Assembly (NCBI GenBank): GCA_022829145.1
Contig: CM040742.1
Span: 11,149,131-11,213,130 of the forward strand
DNA length: 64,000 nt
Direction: 5' to 3'
Origin: Albula goreensis
Taxonomy: Eukaryota; Chordata; Actinopteri; Albuliformes; Albulidae
Below are positions 14,001 through 24,968 of this stretch, piece by piece. The notes beneath the pieces are model-generated. The model ran no database searches. It worked only from the letters and a program-made list of their open reading frames with translations, and had not been told where the DNA came from. Position numbers and translations under genes: made by a program. The first letter of the stretch is position 1, and each line of letters opens with the position of its first letter.

Positions 14001-16567
14001 CATTTAAATCAGACAAGTGAGCCTTCAAGGTTTACATAAAACACATTTCATTCTGCTCTCTTCCATGTACTCTGTACTCATGTAATTACTGGCTTCACAG
14101 GCTAGAGTAGCCAGCTAGTGAAGCTGCTCTCAAAAACTGAATAAAACTTCTGCCATCAGCTGAGTTATACCAAGCCTGGATAAATACTACATTCTGATTG
14201 GTCATGAAGGTGTTGAGTATTTACTCATAAACAAGACGGAGAAACAATGTAACAATAAGCGACCGCATCAGTGTTCCAAATAAATAATCAAGCCCATTTA
14301 GCATTCCAGTTTAAAAGAGCATTCTTCTTGAAACTGTAAATAACGGCAAAAGGCAACAATTTGAAGTTATTACCAAAAACACAGTGACTATTTTGTTTAT
14401 TAACCTTGAATGTTGAATTATTTCTGGTTCACAAAGCCCTGGTATGTGTGGAATAAGTCAGTCTGAGCTGTGCATTTGTATGAAAATAAACCACTCCAGT
14501 GCTGTAACTGTATTCACCTCTGAACTACTGAACACCAGCCTAAAGTGGTTTATTTTTCTACAACTGCACATCCAGTTTTGGTTCATTCTTTGCTTAGTTT
14601 GCAATCTTGCTGGAAGCATTGAGCTAGCTATCTGAGCTATCTTGAATCATGTCCTGAAATCTTATAATACAACATGGGCCTTCTGAAGCACTGTTCGAGT
14701 CCCACACAACATAATTCAACTTTGTGAAAAGTGTCCACTAGAACTAAAATCATAATCTGGCCCCTGTAGTCAAAGCTCCGCTGGCCAGTTTGGAGAGAGT
14801 CACTCACCCGCCAGGTCTCCTCTTGCTGTCCAGATGTCGAGCGTCCTCCAGAGTGCTGGGGCGGGTAGCCTGGCTGGGGGGGCCCTGCAGGAGGCTGGGC
14901 TGCGGGGAAAGGGCATGCTGGGGGGCAGAGACGATGGAGCCGGGGTAAGGCTTGAGCGCTGGTTTCTGTTGATGCTGCTGCTGATGTTGCTGTTGCATGC
15001 TGGGACTGGCAGACTGGGGCGGGGAGGACCCAGGCTCCAGCTTGACATGGGCCAGAAGGGGACGCTGCAGCTGTGGAGGGGAGGGGTCGTCCTTTGGGGC
15101 GGGGCTTAGGCGGTGCTTAAGTGGGGTCAGGGCCGCAGCAGTGAGCGGGGTCATGGCCGTTGGGGTGGGCGGGGCTAGGGAGGGAGGGCTGGCGGTTACC
15201 ACAGGGATGGGTATAACTGCAATGGGTACTGATGGGGGAGGGGCGGGGGCGGGACCGGGGTCAGCTGGTGCTCCACACGAGACTCCTCTCCCCAGGTCAC
15301 ATGGTTGATCCGGACTGGTGGAGCCGCCGCCGCTGCTGTTTCCGCCCGTCTCTTCTCCGCTTCTCTCTCCTGGAGGACCTTCTCCCTCACCTCTTCCTCT
15401 GCGGACACAAACGTCACTCATTACTAAGGCACACTACTGACTCACTCACATGTATCTCACAATCCTTTCCTACCCCACACCACCTGTCCCACTGTCCTCG
15501 TCTACCCTCTGTCATCCTTACAGAGAGGACAGAAATTTTCAGCCTCATGACTCATCAGAGAAAAAAAAACACATTGACATGTCAAGAGTGAAACCATTCC
15601 CATTCACTCCTCAAAGAGAAACTACCCACATTTCAATCCAAGCCTTTTTGAGCAAAAACATTACATCGCTTTTATTTGAAGTGATGATTTTGTTTGACAG
15701 GTGGAAATCGCAATTGTCCATTTTTTAAAAACATCAATGACATGGCAATCTGCTTGATGTTCGCCTGCTCTATTATCCAGGAAACGTCATTGCAATCAGA
15801 TTTTTGATTACAAAAAGCCCATTTGATGGAAACTAAGTGTCATTAGAAAGATGTGCAATTGTTATTTTCTGCACTTCTATTTCTTGCCACAAAAATCATT
15901 CCACAAGTGGATGGAAACGTGGTTAGTCACCACTCTTTCGGTCATGACACTTGTGAGACAACCTGCACCCATTTACTCAGAGAGAGACAGCAGAAAGAGT
16001 GTGTCCGAAGCCTTCATGTCACAAAGAACCCTGTCTGTCTGCAGGCTCTGTGTTTCACACACAGTGCGACGCCACTGTTCTTCCTTCAGCATTAGCAGTT
16101 CACACACGTCTCAGCTTACTGATCAGAAACATCAAACACCATGAAAGAGTAAAATGCAGTCTCTCCGCACCAATCATGTGCTGCCGTCCTGCCGTGTCAC
16201 CACACAAAGACCTCCAGCCTTGAGGAAAAGCGAGGACAGAGACAGAGACAGAGAAAATTGTGGTGATCCACACAAAGAGTGTATCTGCTGGGCAGAGAGT
16301 GAGTGTGAGTGTGTGTGTGTGTGTGTGTGTGCGCGCACACGTAGTGTATACTTGTGCATGTGAGTGATTAGTGTCTGCCAGTGTGTGCGTGTGTGTGTGT
16401 GTTTGTGAGACTTGTGAGGACAGCCTCAGGGTGACTATCATGTGTTCTGCAGTGTCACAACCACAGCTCGTGACTCCCACACAAACAGCTCTTTCCCTGA
16501 CCTTTGACCCTTGATCTGTGGCATACACGTAAGACATGAGCATGTATACTGCAGGCACGCGCACCCA

Positions 16568-16639
<72 letters not shown>

Positions 16640-18590
16640 TAAGTGTACTCACAATTGTCCCCCCATTTCAGCTCAAGGTCACAACTGAACATCTCACTGT
16701 CCTCACCACACCACCAGTGGCAGCACTTTTGCAATACTGCCTGACACTGCCTTCATCTACTTAACAACCAAAATACTACACAACATCCACATTTTAAACA
16801 TTGATGATGAATTATCCTTTAAACATATGCCTTGTATCCAAAATAGCACAACAGCTAGAGCAAGGGTTCTCAACCTTCTCATTGGGGTACCCCCAAAAAA
16901 ATATAGGGTCCTTCTCTCCAAAGGGGTGAGTGCCCCCTACGCAGATCTCCCTCAGAAACTAAACTAAAACTAAGTGAGTATGAGGTAGGGGCATTGGGAG
17001 GAGGGGATGTGGTTTCAAAAAGGAAAGCCAGAACAGCCCAGATTATACAATAAATAACATGTTTCATTGTGTTTACTTCCTGGTCATGAAACACTGAAAG
17101 CTTAGGGGAACAGTTACTGCAGTGAAACTGCATTCAGGGAAGCAGCATGCCCCTCCATCCCTACGATAACACACCAGCACAACTCAGAGTGCCCCCTGGT
17201 TGTCTGGAGTTAATACATATAGCTAGACTGCTTTCACATGGGGACGAGAACAGAACAGGAAACAGACATTTTGGGAACTGAAATTGGCTGTGAATCTTGG
17301 CGACAGGCATGTAGGGTAAAATACAATGGGCTTCCACACACACAGACACAAAGGCAAGCACATTCTCTCACACATTCACACAAGCACAAACACCCACTCA
17401 TATACGCATGCATGCGAGTGGGTGCACACACACTCATGTCCCTGAGCGTATGAAGCTACAGGGTGAACTCTGGGAAACATGGATTAGCCACTTCCTGCCC
17501 TTGCACCAAATCTCGCCAAACCATGCTGTGCCGTTCCAGACACGCTGCCCCACAGGACAGGAGGTCCAGCTCGTAATCCCCCTGCTAAACCTCTTAATCC
17601 AAAACCCAGAAACAGATTTCTAAGGACCACATCTCCCAGCATGCCCTCAACAGATCCAAGCCAATCAGAGGTCAAGGAGAAATCCACTGCCACATGCATG
17701 TACCAGTAAAATCCAGCTACATGTGAATGACATCACCCAGGAGCTGACCATTCACAAAGCATGATGGGGGGAGTCCATCTGGAGCAGTGCAAATCAATTC
17801 TCACAGCTGTGTCATTAGTGCTGCAAGGCTGGCACTGTGACAACCCAAATACTGCAGAGTAAAGAGTATGCACAGCCATACTCACTCTCATCAAGACATC
17901 TACACACTGACACACACGCGCACACACGTGTTCATGCTTCATACACGCACCATCTTTTACACACACACGCACGCACGCATGTACGCACACACACACACAT
18001 ACACATACACACACACGCGCATAGCCAGATGCTGCAGAGGCTTAGTGACACTGCAGCACCGACACAGCCCTGGACAGCTCTGCTCCAAACGGCTGCAGTA
18101 TCTACGCAGCTGTCCCATCCCCCGCCTGCCTCCCCTACTGATGTCGCGCCAGAACACCGGAGCTGAGTGGTGTCCCCCCTAGCAACACACTAGCTTGCTC
18201 GCTACGGCTGGCTCAGAGGCACGCTCATGACACTGAGAGAGAGAGGTGCGGGGTTTGGGGGTTGGTCGGGGGTGGGGTCTTTGCCCTCTCACGGCCAGGC
18301 GAACAAAGACTGCCTCTGTGAGCAATAAACACGGTGACGGGCGGCGAGGCAGTGTAGCGCTGGGTAAGAGAGACTAGCTGCATGTCCTTTTTATTCTTGG
18401 GGAGAGGGACAGAGAGAGAGGGAGGAGGAGAGACAGGGAGGAAAGAGGAGGAGGAGGAGGGGCCGTGTCGTCCTGGAGCATGTTGAAGACAAAGAGAGGC
18501 GCACCGCATGCCAGCCAGGAGAGGGGGGGAGGAACCCCGGAATTCCAGGCTCCCCCAATAAGCCAATCACATTGCAGCACTACCGCCCCC

Positions 18591-18638
<48 letters not shown>

Positions 18639-20547
18639 ACAGCAGCAGCCAGGCAGTGAGGCTTCCTGAGTGGAGTGGGACAGGGTGAGGGGAAAAGGGG
18701 GGGGTGTCCAGTTGCTATGGAAGCAACAACGTCAGAGGCAATAGACACAAGGGAGCTGTCTTCCACACCAATAAGGATAGAACATGTCCATTTCAGCTCT
18801 GCCCATATAACCTCACACTGGAGGGACAGGGCAACACATGGGAGGACCATACACACCAAACACTAAATACACAGACACACCAAACACTAAATACATAAAC
18901 ATGCAGACATACACAGATAACACACGCAAATATACACACAGACTCAAAATACAGTCAAATATGTAAACATGCCCACTACACAGACACAGTTACGCTTACA
19001 CATTGTAACCCCACTTTCTTATGGAGCTGACATAAAGCAAAGTTGTGTTCATGAACACGAGGTAGCCCTAAGGTATTACAATGGAACAGGGCACTGTAAT
19101 GTCATTCACACAGACATGGAGCAGGGCTACAGGAAGGGGTTTCACATTAACCGTGCATGTGATTAGTGAGGTCTGTAAGACACAGCTAGGCCATGACTGC
19201 AGTGCAGTGTATCAGTGTGTGATGCTGAGCTGAGGGTGATGATGTGACACAGAGGTAACACTCACACACTACACCTACACAGCCGTGTGCATGTGTGTGT
19301 GTGTAAGCATGATTGCGTCATATCAGCGTTTCCATGTCAGTGTGAGTGCTTGAATGGGTGAAAAGGTGTGTATGTGTGTGTATGGGTGTGCTTGTCCTTA
19401 TGTTGTACATATGTGAGGTTAGCATGTGTAAGAGATGGTATATGTGTTTGTATGTGTCAGTACACTCACTAGTGTGTGTGTCATTTGGCGGTAAGTCCAA
19501 TAAATTACACAATGGGTGAACCCCCCCAACACACACACACACACACAGCTTAACAGACACCGCTCTTGCTTTTTTCCCTCTTAGCTTCCTGAGAGGAGGT
19601 TTGACCCCACCCAGTGACATGAGCCCGATAGCATCACCAACAAACTCTACTCAATCAGCAACGCTCCTCTCCTCCTCCACCAATCATTAATCAGGGAACT
19701 CGGGCGCCACAGCAAACAACTGGCTCATAATGGCCTGCTGCTTCCCTCGTGTTCCAAACGGTGACATCACCACTTAACCCACGCAGTGCCATGTCCCACG
19801 CTACTTCTGATGCCTGACTCACATCAGTTTTAGGGAGGGCGGGGGGCGTCGGAGTAGTACAATGTTTAGGAACCTGACCATGGCAATTGGAGGTTGCTGG
19901 TTTGACTCCCAAGAAGAGCAATGTACCTTTGTGCAAGGTACAGTATCTCAATTACCCCAATTGCCCAAATTAATTAAATGTCCAGTTATATAGGTCTATA
20001 GTGTGTAAAACTGTACGGTGTATAAGTCACTCTGCGTAAGAGCATCTACTAAATGCCTTTACTGTAATGTAATGTAATGTAATGGGGGTCTGGTTTAGGC
20101 ACTGGACAGACAAGATGGGTCTTGCACCACCCAAAATGCACCTCTACTTACAGTGAATGGCAGAAACAGAAAAATGAGGGAGACAATTTTTACCTAATGT
20201 TTTGGCGTTATGAGTGACAGGGAACTAAAACCCCTCAAGCACCAATGGGAAAAATGGCTTCGAGACTCAAACCACCTGCCCAGATGGGGTATGAAAACAA
20301 GTGCCCCCCACCACCCCCCACACCTGTGTGTGAGAAAGGGAACTAGAGAGGAGAACTAGCAGAGGAGCCAAAGTCCATCTGTGAGGTCCAGTCAGCGAAG
20401 CCAGAAGTGTTACCTCAGCAGAGCGCGAGTGAGAGAAAGAGGGAGAGAGAGAGATGGGGAGTGCAGAGCCTCATCCAAACCCACATCGCCATGCCAACCA
20501 GCCAGCTGGCCACGCTGCCTTTCAGCTGCCAGCACTGACATGCAGGA

Positions 20548-20582
<35 letters not shown>

Positions 20583-23241
20583 CACGCACATCTATACTTG
20601 CAGAATTCCTGACACACATATGCCCGAATATAAACATATACACAGACAATCACTTGCTACCTTCCATGTAAGCGCGCACACACACACACTGATAACCATG
20701 CACATAGACTCGCTGTCGCAGACATGCACAAGATGACAGGTACAAACCCATACACACACACACACACACACACACACTACCGCATACACATACAAAGACA
20801 GACGCTCTCATATAAACATACACATGATATCAAGCATGCGCACACACACACGTGCGTGTCACAGCATGCAAACACATCTCCACATGGGGCTAGCCATTAG
20901 ATGACTGGCTAACACTGTGTAACTTCACATCTAATTGGTCTGACGAATAACAACAATGTAAAAAGAAAACAAATAAAACAACAGGACGGTTTTGAAAGAC
21001 AGCTCATGTTCATGTTAGACTGCATGGATTCCAGACTCGTGACAGCAATGACGTATTAGTATGTAGCTGATCTACTGACACTGTGCATTGGCTGTGGGGG
21101 TTAAGATTTCCCTCGATGGAAATGCCCAACCAACTGCTATGCAGCACTCTGACGGAAGATGTTCCTCTCTACAGATGGCCACATCTTTGAGCTTTCAGCA
21201 TCTTTGTGTTGGGGCTGTGCGTATCTGTCACTGTATGTTACATAAACTGCATCTGTGGTGACTTTTTTTCTCCCTGGTATGGAGTAAAACACCATGCATG
21301 TAATGCTTTTAGAAGAGGCTCTAAGGACAAAGGTCGCTCCAACGCCCAGAAAACAGAAAGGTCTAATCAGCAAGATTTCCAGTCACCCCAGTTTGCACGA
21401 GAGGTGGACAAATTTTTTGGGAACCGGATCTGCAGGACATTTCGTTAATAAAGTGCAAAATGCAGCGTTCCTTGTTTTTCTTTTTAAGAAGAAAATACGC
21501 TGCTGACTTCTCTCTGCGACACACACGCGCCGATCGCTTGTCTGGAATTCCTTCTCCTCCCTCATTAACTAGTTGAGAACGCCTCCTTGTCCTAGATAAA
21601 TCACATACTTTTGTGCTGAGGTCCGCACGAGGGTTTTCCTCGGAGCAAATGGTGTACTTTCCTGACCGAGACACAGTTAACTGTATTACACGCAAGCTAA
21701 AGAAAAGAAGAACACATATGCCAATTACTTTTTTACATGGTTCTCATAGGTAGTGAGAGAATTACAATAATACGGCGATGTCGTTTCAGTCAAGCTCTGG
21801 TTTTAAAATGCACGCAAACGTGCATTATATAACTGCTGCACATAGCGGGAGAGTGGAATGGGGGGGCGAATAGTGCCCTACTTTCCTCCCTACGCTGACC
21901 CGCGCCAGTCAGTGAGCAGCTTGGAGGGAGGGGGAGGAGGAGGGGGGACGCCGCGAGTCTGGCAGGAGTGCCTGGCGCGCACGTGGTCGAAAGGGGCCGG
22001 GCTTCAGGCACGCGGTATTAGCTGGGAGGCGTGGACGAGCTGACACGTCACCAGCAGACAAACAAAAAAATAGAAGCCGTTCCCAGATGAGGCGATTAGC
22101 GCACGTCTTCGACGTTACATATTCCAGAGAAAAAATGCCAGAGAAACAAAAATATAAAAATACACTTTAGTCCCCGCACACTAATCTTATTTCAACCTGC
22201 ACTGGCTATTCCAAATAGCATATAAGGGATTTCCACAAGCATGGGAACTGCTGCTAAGCGGTTACTACCAAGAACGGGAAGTAGGCTGAAACCGTGCGTC
22301 ATATGATAGCTAACCACCCGGCTATGTAAGGTCATTATGTAAAAAAAATGGCACACCACTGGTGTTTTGCCACCGCCCTTAAAACTGAAACGAATTTAAA
22401 ACCGTAATAAAAGAGACAAAGGATCGTGCTTTATTCACCTATTAACATTCACTTGTCAGCCTTATTGTGTGCAGGACAGCTCGTCCGACAAGTCTAGAAC
22501 GCCAGTGTACAAGTTTAAGAGTTTTTTTTTGCGGGGAACGATCCTGGAATCCTCGAAGGGAACGAACAGTCGGATGCCCGTAGCTGAAACTCGTTACATC
22601 CAATATGAGAATGGCGAGATACAAGTGTAGCGCTGGGCGTCTCAGCACTCACGCACACAGCACGAGGCGGACAATATGTGACTGTCAAAAGAAAGTATGT
22701 AACCACCCACAGTAGCCTTCACAGCATTAGCACCAGTGAGCTAACCAGCTGAACCCCGCATAGTAGCGAGCTAATTATAGCTATAGCACGGAGTTAACCC
22801 GTACAAGGAGACGACAGAGTGCATCTTTTTACACACATACACAGATTGCAGGATTCAAAGATTAACCTCAGGTAAGATGCTGATTGTCGTGCGAACGCGT
22901 CCAACGGTCCGTGCACCACAGCGATCATGCAACTGGCAAGCTATTTTTTCTCTAAATCAGAAAAGCAAGCAATGTGAAAACTCCACAGCAATGCATTTAA
23001 ACAATTACACTTTCGGTTAATAAGTTCACCGGCGTGATTAGTTTGCTTATTCAACACGCCCCAAGACCTAGTAAGCCAGGTTTCTTTCGGGACATGAGAT
23101 TCTGCACTTCCCTCCAGTACCCCCAGCAATCCCCCACCCCCTCCCAAAGTACCCCTGTCCCCACTCCTTACCACGTGTTATCTGTTGTTGGGTTTGCCAT
23201 TCCAAAAACCTGGCTGCTTCCAAAAGCGTGTCGATGCTCAT
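10935..23241 (-). CDS. mnt: MNT, MAX network transcriptional repressor (5' part; four coding exons in the window)
   Basis: MNT is a bHLH-zipper nuclear protein that pairs with MAX or MLX, binds CACGTG E-boxes and recruits SIN3 to repress MYC targets. The exons are 23172-23241, 14808-15398, 12331-12372 and 10935-11046. The start begins MSIDTLLEAARFLEWQ, the Sin3-interaction helix. Exon 2 is rich in proline and charged residues and carries PIAVIPIPVV, as in mammalian MNT. Exons 3-4 encode the basic region (TREVHNKLEKNRR) and helix-loop-helix (AHLKECFETLKRNIPNVDEK ... LRYIQ), nearly identical to human. All donors are GT and all acceptors AG. The zipper and C-terminus are beyond the left edge. 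Phases agree except inside exon 2, where one base appears to be missing. The protein has neighbours on the same strand, but no shared promoter is visible. Identification is firm; the ohnolog is unknown. Confidence 0.95.
11047..12330 (-). other. mnt: MNT intron 3
   Basis: A 1.28-kb phase-2 intron with AT-rich unique sequence. I see no repeat array, RNA gene or coding segment in it. Confidence 0.8.
12331..12372 (-). CDS. mnt: MNT coding exon 3 (basic region)
   Basis: A micro-exon of 42 nt that is easily missed. The acceptor is TGTTCGCAG, the donor AATAG|GTGGGT. It encodes AGTREVHNKLEKNR, the DNA-contacting basic region with the His-Asn-x-x-Glu-Lys-x-Arg signature of E-box binders. It joins exon 2 (..KRRPG) and exon 4 (RAHLKE..) with compatible phases. 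Confidence 0.95.
   Translation of the reverse strand, partial: GRNSRSAQQTGEK
12373..14807 (-). other. mnt: MNT intron 2
   Basis: A 2.4-kb intron. It holds a third copy of the interspersed family near 13720-14050 and otherwise AT-rich unique sequence. No other gene is supported. Confidence 0.8.
13720..14050. repeat. interspersed repeat family, copy 3
   Basis: Same motif order as copies 1 and 2: 'atagctacatcacat', 'aggaagt', 'actcattcttt', 'acagggtgtgatatatcag'. Similarity is patchy, so this is an old copy. Confidence 0.45.
14808..15398 (-). CDS. mnt: MNT coding exon 2 (proline-rich; apparent one-base frameshift)
   Basis: 591 nt between acceptor GTCCGCAG and donor GGCGG|GTGAGT. Exon 1 enters in the frame that encodes EEEVREKVLQEREAEKRRAE and then VRINHVTWGEE. 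That frame meets a stop at TGG-TAA after LQLYPSLW. The MNT-like continuation (SVPIAVIPIPVV, then a Pro/Gln-rich stretch with QQQHQQQHQQ, then KRRPGG) lies in a second frame offset by one. Phase arithmetic agrees: 591 nt is one base short of what the two flanking phases need. The slip must fall between about 15229 and 15275, where the plus strand is runs of G. A sequencing or assembly error is the simplest reading; a true null allele is possible. Confidence 0.9.
16576..16634. repeat. (CA)n microsatellite, about 28 units
   Basis: Nearly pure CA run in MNT intron 1, read as (UG)n in the transcript. A shorter (GT)n tract lies at 16308-16331. Confidence 0.95.
18593..18634. repeat. (CA)n microsatellite
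   Basis: About 20 CA units in MNT intron 1. Confidence 0.95.
19841..20084 (+). mobile_element. tRNA-derived SINE with (GTAAT)n tail
   Basis: The 5' part is tRNA-like: 'atgtttaggaacctgacc' lies where box A is expected, and 'ggtttgactcc' at 19899-19909 is close to box B (GGTTCRANTCC). The body includes 'ttgtgcaaggtac'. The 3' part 'taagtcactctgcgtaagag' then 'catctactaaatgcct' is the tail shared by many teleost SINEs and their partner LINEs, followed by four or so TGTAA units. Target-site duplications were not identified. It is inserted antisense to MNT. Confidence 0.85.
21840..22060. promoter_or_regulatory. CpG-rich segment in MNT intron 1, possible alternative promoter
   Basis: This patch has many CpG (gacgccgcgag, ctggcgcgcacg, ggcacgcgg), unlike the flanks, and a CACGTG E-box at 21980-21985 of the kind MNT:MAX binds. 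No TATA box or exon was found. A regulatory role is inference only. Confidence 0.35.
23172..23241 (-). CDS. mnt: MNT coding exon 1 (start codon and Sin3-interaction domain)
   Basis: 70 nt: 23 codons plus one base, beginning with ATG at 23241 and ending at donor CGTG|GTAAGG. It encodes MSIDTLLEAARFLEWQ followed by TQQQITR. The first helix is the SID that binds the PAH2 domain of SIN3. The start is chosen because the N-terminus matches human MNT from residue 1 (MSIETLLEAARFLEWQ). The exon end overlaps a CACGTG. Confidence 0.97.
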
Positions 23242-23640
23242 GTCTTCTCCGGAAAGTAGAATTCGGTCTGTAGGTTAATAATGCTGATATGTAAAAAGGG
23301 GAGGGGAGTATGTGTTTTTTTTTTTTAATTTATTTTGGTTTCACGGGATCCCCTTTTTCCGGTCTCCTGAAAGATACGGGGGAGAAAAAGTATCCGGATC
23401 CCCTTTCGTGAGTAGCCTTCCACACACGTTGAGGGATTTCAACAAGATGGCGATGCGAGTAACCGAAAACACAACAAGGCGAACAGGCACACAGCTCTGG
23501 CACGCCCCCACCGCTTATTACCCCTCCCAGACACTACAACACAAAACGCGGAAAAAAGGATGGCTTCGCAGTTAATGAGCAGGGATTCGGAGTAGAACTT
23601 CAGTGAACATAACGTGATTTCATCCTCGTACACATTGTCC
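23242..23640 (-). promoter_or_regulatory. mnt: MNT 5' UTR and probable core promoter
   Basis: The sequence just upstream of the MNT ATG is moderately rich in CpG. It contains 'aagatggcg' near 23444-23452, a YY1-type core element often found at transcription starts. No TATA box is evident. The exact start site cannot be placed. Confidence 0.45.
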
Positions 23641-23666
23641 CATCTGGTTACTGTAGAGAAGAAAGA

Positions 23667-23709
23667 TATGTTATGTTATGTTATGTTATGTTATGTTATG
23701 TTATGTTAT
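23667..23709. repeat. (TATGT)n pentanucleotide microsatellite
   Basis: About eight perfect copies of a TTATG/TATGT unit upstream of MNT. Confidence 0.95.
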
Positions 23710-24054
23710 ACCAAACGTTTCTTCTGATACGTATACATGAAATTGACAGTTGTGGATACATTTAGATTGAGAGAGAGAGAGCTGCATGGATGTAATAATT
23801 TCTCTGCAAAGATATCAGTTTTTAAGCACACCTACGGCTGAGACACCTGTACACAATAAGCCTAAATCATGTCACTTTAACAAATTTACATTGCTTATTT
23901 TCATATAAAACAAATATGGGCAATTGTAAAAACACAATATAACTTATAGTTTAAAAATGTACCTTGTAGAAAATACTCGAAACTGTGTCAAAGGATATCC
24001 AGTTGAGGAAGAGCGATCCAATGCCACGTTTTATCAACAGCTCTGGTCTGCGGT

Positions 24055-24230
24055 GTATTTGCATCAGATTAAAACATGTCGATGCCTGGCAACCAATCAG
24101 CGAGGAGAACAACAAGGCATGGTGACCGTCCACATGGGCAGCAGCTCTTTGCCTATGTGCGGCTCATTTGCATTTGAAGGATAAGGGCGAGACCAGGGAC
24201 CCACTGTCTTAGTAATCTGTCAATCACGCG
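24055..24230. promoter_or_regulatory. cluster of octamer, CCAAT and PBX-MEIS motifs upstream of MNT
   Basis: ATTTGCAT octamers lie at 24057-24064 and at about 24167-24174, with 'aaccaatcag' near 24090 and an exact CTGTCAATCA (PBX-MEIS type) at 24217-24226. The spacing looks like a distal promoter or enhancer, about 0.8-1 kb upstream of the MNT start codon. This is motif evidence only. Confidence 0.35.
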
Positions 24231-24639
24231 GGACAAGCGGGTCTGTAGCCACACCCCAGCCAATGGGGTGGGGGGTTGGGGTGGGGTGGCGTTTAGCTGC
24301 GTATTTCGGCTCTCCTTTCAGCCCTGCGGTATTCTACCACTAACTGAAAGAAGTTCATTGACAAGGCCATGGCTCTGAGATTTTCGCTGACTTTATTCAT
24401 AAATACATATGTTGGTAATAGGCACCAACAGAACGGTAACCACTCTACAAACGTATTGAAATTTTAAAGTCCACATAATTATATTTGGACGGCAACATGT
24501 TTATAATAAAAATGCCATTAATGTGGCTGGTTGCTGCTGTTAAATATCTAAATTAAAATCGCGTCTTGTAAAAAATGCATTTTGACTTTCAGCCAGGGAA
24601 TGTCGGGGTGTTTTCCTGACGGATAGGTAGCCTAATTTT

Positions 24640-24845
24640 TGTCGTTTTGCTCATGCGGCGCTGGGCGCGGCGGCGGGAGGCGTGCAGGACGGGATCGTTT
24701 TACTGCTTTTACAATAAATCCGAAACAGCGTGGAGTGGGCGGAGCTGCTGGGGTACTGCATGCATTCTCTTAAAGGGGACGAGCACACATTTCTCGCGTG
24801 CTCTATTTAGCTCCAAGTAACAGCAGACGTAGGCTAAGGTATGCT
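24640..24845. promoter_or_regulatory. CpG-rich patch with GC box, possible promoter of an unknown plus-strand transcript
   Basis: A CpG-rich core (gcggcgctgggcgcggcggc) is followed by 'gtgggcggagc', an AT-rich 'ctatttag', and 'ctaag|gtatgc' at about 24834-24844, which resembles a first-exon donor on the plus strand. No downstream exon was identified. It could equally be an upstream part of the MNT regulatory region. Confidence 0.25.
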
Positions 24846-24941
24846 CATTTTGTTTACGGGCTATTATCGCTATTTGTATGGTAAATATAAGCTTATATTA
24901 CTCAATATACTAGCGCCGGCTGATCAAGTGCATAATTATGG

Positions 24942-24968
24942 GTATATATATATATATATATATATATT
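24942..24968. repeat. (TA)n microsatellite
   Basis: About 13 TA units. Confidence 0.95.

Larger units (their letters stand above)
15399..23171 (-). other. mnt: MNT intron 1
   Basis: A 7.8-kb intron. It contains (CA)n tracts (16576-16634, 18593-18634, 20549-20580, 20754-20778), a SINE at 19841-20084, a hAT-like end at about 16862, and a CpG-rich segment at about 21840-22060. No coding exon was recognised. Confidence 0.8.

Noticed and set aside
16862-17230. hAT-like left end ('caagggttctcaacc') in MNT intron 1
   Set aside because: No convincing inverted right end or target duplication was found, so the element boundaries cannot be supported.
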